A stretch of DNA of 64,000 nt from Solirhodobacter olei (GTDB lineage: Bacteria; Pseudomonadota; Alphaproteobacteria; Rhodobacterales; Rhodobacteraceae), in the NCBI RefSeq assembly GCF_004010155.1, contig NZ_RRYH01000013.1, positions 62,001 to 126,000 of the forward strand. Direction: 5' to 3'. The notes beneath the pieces were generated by a model. The model was not told where the DNA came from. It did no database searches and was given only the letters and a program-made list of their open reading frames with translations. Shown here piece after piece: positions 35,914 through 43,499 of this stretch (position 1 is its first letter; the number at the start of each line of letters is the position of its first letter). The position numbers and the translations under genes were made by a program.

Positions 35914-37293
35914 TCAAGCGTCCGAGGTGGCGGCTTCGCCGATGGTCGCGGTTTGCGTCGGGAAAAGAGAGAGCGGGTTGTCGATCCGCATCGTGTGGTT
36001 GAGCGTCCAGCGATGGGCCGGGCTGGCCGGCAGCACCTCGTCCAGAACGAAGGACACGCCGCCCGCGGTTCCCTTCACATCGGGAAGGCGGGCGTAGAAC
36101 AGCTGCCGGGTGCCGGTCATGGTGACTTCCTCTGCCATTTCGCGCGTGGGGGCGAGGCCCTGCACCACGACCAGCAGCTCGTGCCCCGGCTGGTCGCGGA
36201 GCGGTTCCAGGGGGCCCATGATACCGTCTCGGCCGAAGACGTTGTAGTGCAGCTCCCAGCCCTCGGGCCCGAACCGCTCGACGACCTGAGCACGGCTCCA
36301 GGCGATGACCTCGTCCACGTTGGCGATGGTGTAGGGATCGCGGATGCCGGCCATGCCCACGAAGCGCTCGCCGACCTTGCCGGAGCCTTCCAGCTTCACC
36401 CGCAGCTCAGTCGCCGGAACGAAGCGCATGCCGGTAACGCGGGTCGTCTTTTCCGAGACCTGTTGATAGTGGCAGTCGGTCATGTCCAGCAGCCCGCCCG
36501 CTACGTATTCGTGGTAGGGGTTGGAGCGTTCGTACATCGCGTGACCGGCGACCGAGGCGACGGTGCAACGCTGGCCGGGATGCATCGCGGTGACTTCCAC
36601 CCAGTCGTTTGTGATCTCGCCCAGAACGGTTTCTTTGGCGCCATAGGGTTCGGCGCAGAAGGACGCGCATTCCAGAACCTTGCCGAGGTAGTAGGCCTGC
36701 GCCTCGGGGAAGCCGTGGAAAAGCGCGGGGGCAGCGAAGATTGCGCTGTCGGAACTGCGGCCGCCGATAATGACATCGCAATCCTGTGCGAGGAGCTCCA
36801 CGAAGGGGTGGACGCCTGCCATGGCGACGACGCGCGTCGTCGCGTCGAGTTCGTCCTCGGTCAGGTCCGGGCGGGCGTCGAGGCCGGCAACGGCATGGCC
36901 GGAGCTGATCTGGGCGCGGACGAGCTCACGGTCGACTTCCGAGTAGAACCAGCCGATGCGGAATGGCGGCAGGTCGTGACGCCGTGCGATCTTGCGGATC
37001 ATCTCGACATACATGTCCACGCGCGAATTGGTGCCGGTGTCGCCAGCCGATCCGATCAGCATCGGCACGCCCAGTTCCCGCGCGGCAAGCAGCATGTGTT
37101 CCAGGTCGTGTTCCTGCCAGGCCGCGGGGCTTGCGCAGGTATCCGTCCCGAGCGGCACGGGCCCGATGTCGTCGCTGCCGGAATCGGCGGCGATGTAATC
37201 GGGCTTAGCCGCCACGCCGAGCCGGAAGCTTTCAACCTTCAGGGGGGCAAATCCCAGGTGGCCGTTCGGGCAGATGATCTTGAGCGACTTCAT
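35914..37293 (-). CDS. AtuA-family (DUF1446) protein
   Basis: 459 residues from the ATG at 37293 (GGAGAG upstream), which gives MKSLKIICPNGHLGFAPLKV; an upstream in-frame start is unlikely. Conserved blocks are DYIAADSGSDDIGPVPLGTD, GSAGDTGTNSRVDMYVEMI, DVIIGGRSSDSAIFAAPALF and TRVTGMRFVPATELRVKLEG. The family is named after AtuA of the acyclic terpene utilisation cluster, whose exact reaction is unsettled. It is transcribed from a near-perfect sigma-54 promoter 34-49 bases upstream and is followed by DUF4387. The neighbouring activator and transporter suggest catabolism of an imported compound. Confidence 0.86.
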   Translation of the reverse strand: MKSLKIICPNGHLGFAPLKVESFRLGVAAKPDYIAADSGSDDIGPVPLGTDTCASPAAWQEHDLEHMLLAARELGVPMLIGSAGDTGTNSRVDMYVEMIRKIARRHDLPPFRIGWFYSEVDRELVRAQISSGHAVAGLDARPDLTEDELDATTRVVAMAGVHPFVELLAQDCDVIIGGRSSDSAIFAAPALFHGFPEAQAYYLGKVLECASFCAEPYGAKETVLGEITNDWVEVTAMHPGQRCTVASVAGHAMYERSNPYHEYVAGGLLDMTDCHYQQVSEKTTRVTGMRFVPATELRVKLEGSGKVGERFVGMAGIRDPYTIANVDEVIAWSRAQVVERFGPEGWELHYNVFGRDGIMGPLEPLRDQPGHELLVVVQGLAPTREMAEEVTMTGTRQLFYARLPDVKGTAGGVSFVLDEVLPASPAHRWTLNHTMRIDNPLSLFPTQTATIGEAATSDA

Positions 37294-37326
37294 GGGGCTC
37301 TCCAGCAATTCCGTCATCAACATACA

Positions 37327-37342
37327 TGCAAGTTACGTGCCA
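37327..37342 (-). promoter_or_regulatory. Sigma-54 (-24/-12) promoter of the AtuA-family gene
   Basis: On the minus strand: TGGCACGTAACTTGCA. This matches the RpoN consensus TGGCACG-N4-TTGCW at every fixed position with exact spacing. It lies 34-49 bases before the AtuA-family ATG in the 152-bp gap downstream of the sigma-54 activator gene, placing the transcription start about 20-25 bases before the coding region. Confidence 0.85.
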
Positions 37343-37445
37343 GTTCGGATCGGAAACATAACATGCTGTGATAAAATGATAATATATGAACGGCGGGTGG
37401 GGTGGCCCGTCGCCTGCGCGGATTGCGCGCGTCATGAAGGGATTT

Positions 37446-38453
37446 TCACGCGTCCAGAATGCCGAGCTTCAACATCTGGTGGCGCAGGGCGTGGCGGCTG
37501 ATCTTCAGCGCTGTTGCCGCCTTCTGCAGATTGTTCTCCGCGTCCTTCAGCGCCCGGACGATCAGCTCCCTCTGAAAGGCCGCCGTCGCATCGTGAAAGC
37601 CTCCCTCGGGCGGCAGGGCGGCCGAATAGGCATGGCCGCCGGTCGAAGAGGATGGCCCGCCCGCGCGAACGGTGCGCAGGATGCGGTCGGGCAGATGTGT
37701 GGGAAGTACCACGTCGTCATCTTCCAGGATGAATATCCGCTCCAGCAGGTTCTCAAGCTCCCTGACGTTCCCGGGCCATGGGTACTGCAGGAAGATCTGC
37801 GCAACCTCGTCGCTCAGTCCGCTGATCCGGCGGTCATATTGGCGGTTGAACTTGTCGATGAAGTGCCGTGCGAGAATGAGCACGTCGTCCCCCCGGTCGC
37901 GTAGCGGCGCGATATTCAAGGCGACGACCTGGAGCCGGTAGTAGAGGTCTTCGCGAAAATGTCCGGCATTCACCTCGGACAGAAGGACCTTGTTGGTCGC
38001 CGCAATGTAGCGCACATCGACGGTGGTCGCGCGCACGCCGCCAACGCGGCGGAATTGATGCGTGTCTAGCAGCGTCAGCAACTTCGCCTGTAGCGTCAGC
38101 TCCATCTCGCGGATCTCGTCGAGGAATACGCTGCCCCCGTCGGCCGCCTCGATCAGGCCGATCTTGCGTTCGATCGCCCCGGTGAAGGCGCCCTTCTCAT
38201 GGCCGAAGAGCTCGGACTCCATCAGGCCCGCCGGGATGGCGGCACAGTTGATCTCGGCGAATTCGCGTTTCGCGCGGGATGACCCGCGATGCAGCATCCG
38301 CGCCACCAGGCCCTTTCCGGTGCCGGTCTCGCCATAGATCAGGACTGTCCGCACTGGGCTCTTCGCCACCCGCTCGATCAGGCTGCGCAGGGTGCGGATG
38401 CTCTCGTGCTGACCGATCAGGCCGTCGTTGTATTGCGCCATTTCCCTGTCCAT
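37446..38453 (-). CDS. Sigma-54-dependent activator without N-terminal sensory domain
   Basis: 335 residues from the ATG at 38453. The protein starts almost directly with the AAA+ domain: Walker A YGETGTGKGLVARMLH (residues 40-55), the sigma-54-contacting loop GAFTGA (88-93), Walker B GGSVFLDEI, then the R-finger region REDLYYRLQVV and PWPGNVRELENLLERIF. A Fis-type helix-turn-helix is at the end (LQKAATALKISRHALRHQML). There is no receiver, GAF, PAS or V4R domain; the upstream in-frame extension is just antisense of the preceding gene. It is last in the transporter operon and lies between the two sigma-54 promoters it probably activates. Confidence 0.9.
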   Translation of the reverse strand: MDREMAQYNDGLIGQHESIRTLRSLIERVAKSPVRTVLIYGETGTGKGLVARMLHRGSSRAKREFAEINCAAIPAGLMESELFGHEKGAFTGAIERKIGLIEAADGGSVFLDEIREMELTLQAKLLTLLDTHQFRRVGGVRATTVDVRYIAATNKVLLSEVNAGHFREDLYYRLQVVALNIAPLRDRGDDVLILARHFIDKFNRQYDRRISGLSDEVAQIFLQYPWPGNVRELENLLERIFILEDDDVVLPTHLPDRILRTVRAGGPSSSTGGHAYSAALPPEGGFHDATAAFQRELIVRALKDAENNLQKAATALKISRHALRHQMLKLGILDA

Positions 38454-38467
38454 GCGGCCCCCGCGGT

Positions 38468-39559
38468 CTAGAGGCGCATGAGGTGCCAAGGGCCGGTGCA
38501 GGGGTTGTCGAGGCAAGCATACATGAGCCGCGACGCGCAGCAATAAACGACGCTGGAGATCGTGCGCGTGCCGCCCGCATCCGGGTGCTGGCAGAGTGGC
38601 CCCGCCTGCGAAGCATCCCCGCGATGCGTGGCCATGAGCCGAGCTGCCCTCTGTGCCGACCACTCGGCACCGGGCACGGTTCGATCAAGAAACGCACGTC
38701 GGTCATGCGACGTATCCTCGATCGTGCTTACGGGATCGGTCAGGGTTTCCAGTGCAAGCATCGTCGAAGTGAAATGGTTCGTTCGACACACCCGCGGCGC
38801 CATCTCGACGGCGACCGCGGTGGTGCCCAACTCGATCGCTGCAACGTCGCCCTGCGCATCCGCCATCACCAGACTGCCGCCGCCAACGTGAGGTTGCGCG
38901 CGGATGAATCGGACTGCATCCGCGACCGACGCGAACTGCGACAGCAGCCGGGTCATTAGGAAATAGCGTAGCCAGCCGGGGCGATGCCGGTGGGTACCGA
39001 TCTGCGTGTCCACTATGGCGAGGCCTGCGCCATTCATCCCGCTGGAATATGCGCCGGGGCTGCCAAGGCTGCCCAAGCAGAACATCGGGCCTTGTGCCAG
39101 ATCCGGCCCCTCGTGCCGAAAGACACGTTGAATGCCAGAATGGGCGCCAGAGAAATCGCGGTTCTTGACGACGATCGGACCGTCCTTGCCGCCATCGACC
39201 GCCCAAGCGCTGCATCCGTCCGAAAGACCGTCCGGCACCGCGGATAGATCATGCAGGATCCCCAGGTGCAGGGCGGCGAACAGGCGATCAACGGGTATAC
39301 CGAAGCCCTCGGCGACGCCAGAGAGCTCCTCCAGTTCCGGCATGCAGCTACTGCGGGCGAAGGCCATCTGTGCATCGAGGAACTGACCAGCCCGGGTGGT
39401 CAGCAGTCCTTTGGTCTCGGCCTCCGTCAGCCGGTCGGCGGTGACCCGACGCACCGCATCGCAGGCTGCACGCCCGGCGGCGGCCTGAGCCAGCCCCCGT
39501 TGGAAGGGCGTCCCTTCGAGCGCGAAGGGTTCGGCATCCGCAGGAGGCCACGTGCTCAT
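38468..39559 (-). CDS. C45-family autoproteolytic acyltransferase/amidohydrolase
   Basis: 363 residues from the ATG at 39559, which overlaps the ABC-ATPase stop (ATGA). It resembles the peptidase C45 family (acyl-CoA:6-aminopenicillanate acyltransferase-like Ntn hydrolases): GLSDGCSAWAVDGG supplies the Gly115-Cys116 autocleavage site with Cys as N-terminal nucleophile. PIVVKNRDFSGAHSG and SLGSPGAYSSGMNGAGLAI are typical Ntn-fold strands. Such enzymes cut or form amide bonds in peptides and acyl amides. It is co-transcribed with a peptide-type ABC importer, suggesting it processes the imported substrate. Confidence 0.8.
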   Translation of the reverse strand: MSTWPPADAEPFALEGTPFQRGLAQAAAGRAACDAVRRVTADRLTEAETKGLLTTRAGQFLDAQMAFARSSCMPELEELSGVAEGFGIPVDRLFAALHLGILHDLSAVPDGLSDGCSAWAVDGGKDGPIVVKNRDFSGAHSGIQRVFRHEGPDLAQGPMFCLGSLGSPGAYSSGMNGAGLAIVDTQIGTHRHRPGWLRYFLMTRLLSQFASVADAVRFIRAQPHVGGGSLVMADAQGDVAAIELGTTAVAVEMAPRVCRTNHFTSTMLALETLTDPVSTIEDTSHDRRAFLDRTVPGAEWSAQRAARLMATHRGDASQAGPLCQHPDAGGTRTISSVVYCCASRLMYACLDNPCTGPWHLMRL

Positions 39560-40572
39560 GCAGTCACCTCTTCCTGCAGGTTGAGGTCTTCGCCCAGTCG
39601 GTGGCAGGATGCATGGTGGCCGATGCCGAGCGTCTGCGACGTCGGAGACTGACTGCGGCAGAGGTCGGTCGCCAGCGGGCAGCGCGTGTGAAACTTGCAC
39701 CCGCTGGGTGGATCGAGCGGCGAGGGAAGATCGCCCATCAGCCTGACACGGTGCCGCCCGCCCTGTGCCTCGACCTTGGGCACTGCGGACATCAGCGTTT
39801 GCGTGTAAGGGTGTCGCGGCCGTTCGAGGATTGCCTGGACCGGGCCGATCTCTACCACCTCTCCCAGATACATCACGGCGACGCGGTCACTGAGGTAGCC
39901 GATCACCGAAATGTCGTGCGAGATGAAGAGGTAGGTCAGCCCCATGTCACGTTTGAGGTCGGACAGGAGCTCGATGATCTGGGCCTGGATCGACACATCG
40001 AGCGCCGAGACAGGTTCGTCGCAGACGATGAACTCCGGACGGCTGACAAGGGCGCGGGCGATGCCGATCCGCTGGCGCTGACCGCCCGAGAACTGGTGTG
40101 GATACCTGTCCAGATGCGCGGTCTTGAGGCCGACCTTCTCGATGATCGCAGCGACCATGTCCCGCGTCTCGGCCTTACCCCTGGCGAGGCCGTGAAGCCG
40201 CAGAGGCAGACCCACGATATCGGCGACCGTGCGCCGGGGATTGAGAGAGGCATATGGGTCCTGGAAGATGATCTGCATCCGCCGCCGCATCGCCTTCATC
40301 TCGTGCGGTGGGAGGGACGATACGTCGATGCCGTCGAAACGAATGCCGCCTCGCGTGGGCTCGTGCAGCCGCAGAATTGTCCGGCCTAGCGTCGATTTTC
40401 CACAGCCGCTTTCTCCGATCAGGCCGAGGATCTCGCCCCGCTCGACGGACAGGCTGACATCGCTGACGGCCTTCACCTCCAGCGTCGGCCGGCCCATCAG
40501 ACGGCCGACGATGCTGGGTGTGCCGCGGTAGACTTTCGTCAGGCCCGTGACGGACAGCAGCGGTTCAGCCAT
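39556..40572 (-). CDS. Oligo/dipeptide-type ABC transporter ATPase (DppF/OppF-like)
   Basis: 338 residues from the ATG at 40572, overlapping the previous ATPase stop by 8 bases. Walker A GLIGESGCGKSTLGRTILRL, Q-loop IIFQDPYASLNPRRTVADIV, signature FSGGQRQRIGIARAL, Walker B FIVCDEPVSALDVSIQAQII. The C-terminal oligopeptide-transporter extension has the Cys-rich GCKFHTRCPLATDLC block, which can bind an Fe-S cluster in this family. The KVYRGT plus long insert near the N-terminus is typical of the F subunit. Partners with the D-type ATPase next to it. Confidence 0.9.
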   Translation of the reverse strand: MAEPLLSVTGLTKVYRGTPSIVGRLMGRPTLEVKAVSDVSLSVERGEILGLIGESGCGKSTLGRTILRLHEPTRGGIRFDGIDVSSLPPHEMKAMRRRMQIIFQDPYASLNPRRTVADIVGLPLRLHGLARGKAETRDMVAAIIEKVGLKTAHLDRYPHQFSGGQRQRIGIARALVSRPEFIVCDEPVSALDVSIQAQIIELLSDLKRDMGLTYLFISHDISVIGYLSDRVAVMYLGEVVEIGPVQAILERPRHPYTQTLMSAVPKVEAQGGRHRVRLMGDLPSPLDPPSGCKFHTRCPLATDLCRSQSPTSQTLGIGHHASCHRLGEDLNLQEEVTA

Positions 40573-41581
40573 GAGCCTCTCCCCCATCGTGAAGGCGAAT
40601 GCATCGGGCCTTGCGGCCGGGGCCTGAGCTTTGCATGTGAATGCGGGCAAGGCAGCCCAGACCGGCCTCGGGGCAGCGGGAATGAAAGCGGCATTGCTCC
40701 GGCAGGTTGATCAGTTCGGGCACCTGTCCCGTGATCGGGTGGATCTTCTCGCCCCGCAGGGCGGGACGTGGAATCGATGCCAAAAGGCCCTTCGTGTAGG
40801 GGTGGCGCGGATCACCGATGACGGCCTGCGTCGGTCCCTCTTCGACGACCTCGCCGGCATACATCACCATCACCCGGTCGCAATGCTCGGCCACCACGGC
40901 AAGGTCATGGGTGATCAAGACGACGCTCATCCCCAGCTTTGCACGGATATCGGCAATCAGTTCCAGAACCTGCGCCTGGATTGTCACGTCCAGCGCGGTG
41001 GTGGGTTCGTCCGCAATCAGGAGTTTCGGGCGCGAGGAGAGTGCGATAGCGATCATCATGCGTTGCCGCATTCCGCCCGAGAATTCGTGCGGGTATTGGC
41101 GCAGTCTTTCGGTGGGGGAGGGGATGCCGACGAGGCGCAGCATCTCGACCGCGCGGTCGGTGATCGCCCGGCGGCGTGCCGGACCGCGACGGGGCAGGCC
41201 CTCGTCATGCGCTTCCAGCACCTCGGAGATCTGTTCGCCGACGGTAAGCGCGGGGTTCAGCGCGGTCAGCGCGTCCTGCATCGTCATCGCGATGTCCCGG
41301 CCACGGATCGCCCGCATCTGCCGGGGCGATAGCGTGCGCAGGTCCTGCCCGTCGAAGCGGACGGTTCCCGCCTCGATCTGCCCTGGTGGCCGGATCAGTC
41401 CCATGACCGAGGCGAAGGTGACGCTCTTGCCGGAGCCGGACTCCCCCACGACCCCGAGGCATTCGCCCCGCCGGACGATGACGTCGACGCCATCGACGGC
41501 GCGCACAGCGCCCGCTCGGGTATGAAAGGCGGTGCGCAGCCCCGCGACTTCAAGAAGGTATCCGGGAAGGGGCGCGGTCAT
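40565..41581 (-). CDS. Oligo/dipeptide-type ABC transporter ATPase (DppD/OppD-like)
   Basis: 338 residues, ATG at 41581 overlapping the permease stop (ATGA). Walker A GVVGESGSGKSVTFASVMGL (the SVT variant typical of D subunits), Q-loop TMQDALTALNPALTVGEQIS, signature FSGGMRQRMMIAIAL, Walker B LLIADEPTTALDVTIQAQVL. It ends with the oligopeptide C-terminal Cys block (QCRFHSRCPEAGLGC). Forms the heterodimeric ATPase with the DppF-like protein. Part of a seven-gene leftward operon driven by the sigma-54 promoter at 45.1 kb. Confidence 0.9.
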   Translation of the reverse strand: MTAPLPGYLLEVAGLRTAFHTRAGAVRAVDGVDVIVRRGECLGVVGESGSGKSVTFASVMGLIRPPGQIEAGTVRFDGQDLRTLSPRQMRAIRGRDIAMTMQDALTALNPALTVGEQISEVLEAHDEGLPRRGPARRRAITDRAVEMLRLVGIPSPTERLRQYPHEFSGGMRQRMMIAIALSSRPKLLIADEPTTALDVTIQAQVLELIADIRAKLGMSVVLITHDLAVVAEHCDRVMVMYAGEVVEEGPTQAVIGDPRHPYTKGLLASIPRPALRGEKIHPITGQVPELINLPEQCRFHSRCPEAGLGCLARIHMQSSGPGRKARCIRLHDGGEAHG

Positions 41582-42471
41582 TCGTGGAACCTCGGGTCGA
41601 AGGCATCGCGCAGGCCCTGGCTCGCCACGTTCAGCGCCAGCACAAGCAGCAGGATGGCCAGGCCGGGGAAGGTGCTCACCCACCACGCCTGCATGATGAA
41701 GGCGCGCCCGTCCGCCACCATCGCGCCCCAGGACGCGGTCGGTGGCTGCACCCCGAGACCAAGAAAGCTGAGACTGGCCTCAAGGATGATCACGTTCGCC
41801 ATGCGGATGGTCGACACGACAATAACGGGTGACAGGATGTTGGGCAGGATTTCCCGTAGCATGATGTGACGGTTCGAGGCACCGAGTGCCCGCGCGGCCT
41901 CGACATATTCCTGTTCGCGCGTGGCAAGTGTCTCTGCCCGGACAACGCGGCAGGGGATGACCCATTCCTTGTAGACCAACGCCAGGATGATGTTGCCCAA
42001 CCCGGCGCCCATCATCGCCATCAGGCCGATCGCGAAGATCAGGTAGGGAAAGCCCAGCAGGATATCTACAGTGCGCGAGATGATCGTGTCGACCCAGCCG
42101 CCCAGATAGCCCGCGGCAAGGCCGGCAAGGATGCCAATGCTGGTCGCGATGAAGACCACCGTTGCCCCCACGAGCATTGACACGCGCGAGCCATAGATGA
42201 TGCGCGACAGGATATCGCGGCCAAGGGCGTCGCAACCCAGCACGTGGGCCCAGTCGCCGCCCGCTTGCCAGGCCGGCGGTTGCAGGCGGCGGAAGAGGTC
42301 CGTCGCGTTCGGATCCTGCGGCGCGATGAGCGGCGCGAAGAGCGCCAGCGCGACGAAGATCAGAACGAGGATCGCGCTGCCAGCGGCAAGGCGGTTCTCT
42401 GCGAAGACGGCGAGGTTGCGCAGCAGCAGCGATTGGGACGGGGTGGGACGGGTCACTGCGGCATCGCTCAT
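41578..42471 (-). CDS. Oligo/dipeptide-type ABC permease (DppC-like)
   Basis: 297 residues. Cytoplasmic N-terminus then AAGSAILVLIFVALALFAPL as first membrane helix; HVLGCDALGRDILSRIIYGS is the hallmark segment of the C permeases. The EAA loop is YVEAARALGASNRHIMLREI. Six membrane segments are expected. Its ATG overlaps the stop of the DppB-like gene (ATGA) and its stop overlaps the DppD-like ATG. Confidence 0.9.
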   Translation of the reverse strand: MSDAAVTRPTPSQSLLLRNLAVFAENRLAAGSAILVLIFVALALFAPLIAPQDPNATDLFRRLQPPAWQAGGDWAHVLGCDALGRDILSRIIYGSRVSMLVGATVVFIATSIGILAGLAAGYLGGWVDTIISRTVDILLGFPYLIFAIGLMAMMGAGLGNIILALVYKEWVIPCRVVRAETLATREQEYVEAARALGASNRHIMLREILPNILSPVIVVSTIRMANVIILEASLSFLGLGVQPPTASWGAMVADGRAFIMQAWWVSTFPGLAILLLVLALNVASQGLRDAFDPRFHE

Positions 42472-43475
42472 AGTTTCACCCGCGGGTTCAGGAAGGTGTA
42501 GAGGATGTCGGCGACGAAGTTCAGAAGCACGTAGGTGACCGCATAAAGCAGCACCGCCGCCTGGACGAGCGGGTAGTCCCGAACGAAGATGCTGTCGACC
42601 ACCAGCCGCCCCAGCCCGGGCCAGCCGAAGACCGTCTCGACGATCATGTTGCCGCCAAGCAGGGAACCGGTCTCGATCGCGGCGACCGAGACGGTCGGGA
42701 TCAGCGCGTTCTTCAGGGCATGGCGGATCAGGATGCGGGTCCGTGACAGACCCTTTGCTTCGGCAAAGGTGATGTAGTCCTGCCGCAGCACTTCCAGCAT
42801 CGAGGTGCGCGTGACGCGCATCAAGACGGCCGTCATCGGCAGGCCAAGCGTGATGGCGGGCAGCAGGATATGCTTCAGGGCATCAAGGAAGGCCGCGGGA
42901 TCGCCGCGCAACAGCGTATCGATCAAAAGGAAACCGGTGATGGGTTTGATGCTGGTCGCGAACCCCATCCGGCCAGAAACGGGCAGGATGTGCAACTGCA
43001 CGGCGAAGAGCATCAGCAGCAGGATGCCGAACCAGAAGCCGGGTAGCGAGACCCCCAGAAGCGATCCGACCGTCGCCAATTTGTCTAGCACAGAGTTCTT
43101 CTTGACGGCGGCCAGAACGCCAAGCGGAATAGCCGTCATGAGGGCGATTAGAAGCGCTACCACGCTGAGTTCGATAGTGGCCGGCAGGCGTTCGGCGATC
43201 ACCTGCGCGACGGGCCGCTTGTAGTAAAAGCTTTCACCGAAATTGCCTGTCGCGGCATGGCCGATGAACAGGGCCAGGCGTTCGTAGGCGGGACGATCCA
43301 GCCCCAGATCGTGACGCAGTTGGGCTTCCTGTGCCGCGGACACGTTCTGGTCGCCGATCATGATCTGAACGGGGTCGCCGGGGGTCATTGCCATCATCAG
43401 AAAGACGATGACGCTGACCCCCAGAAGCACCGGCACGAGCTGCACCAGACGTTCCACGAGTTTGGTGAGGGACAT
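42468..43475 (-). CDS. Oligo/dipeptide-type ABC permease (DppB-like)
   Basis: 335 residues. First helix LVPVLLGVSVIVFLMMAMTP leads into GDPVQIM, the conserved start of B permeases. RHDLGLDRPAYERLALFIGH and FGESFYYKRPVAQVIAERLP follow; the EAA-type loop is FAEAKGLSRTRILIRHALKN, and VETVFGWPGLGRLVVDSIFV near the end is diagnostic. Six membrane segments. It lies 24 bases downstream of the substrate-binding protein gene. Confidence 0.9.
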   Translation of the reverse strand: MSLTKLVERLVQLVPVLLGVSVIVFLMMAMTPGDPVQIMIGDQNVSAAQEAQLRHDLGLDRPAYERLALFIGHAATGNFGESFYYKRPVAQVIAERLPATIELSVVALLIALMTAIPLGVLAAVKKNSVLDKLATVGSLLGVSLPGFWFGILLLMLFAVQLHILPVSGRMGFATSIKPITGFLLIDTLLRGDPAAFLDALKHILLPAITLGLPMTAVLMRVTRTSMLEVLRQDYITFAEAKGLSRTRILIRHALKNALIPTVSVAAIETGSLLGGNMIVETVFGWPGLGRLVVDSIFVRDYPLVQAAVLLYAVTYVLLNFVADILYTFLNPRVKL

Positions 43476-43499
43476 GCCGGTGTCTCCGATATAGCGGGC

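Noticed and set aside
35818-37371. 517-codon open frame on the plus strand
   Set aside because: Antisense to the AtuA-family gene. The sense strand carries family motifs, a ribosome site and a sigma-54 promoter.
38454-38663. N-terminal extension of the sigma-54 activator
   Set aside because: It overlaps the C45 gene's 3' end, is Pro/His/Arg-rich without any sensory-domain motif, and the ATG at 38453 is a sound start.
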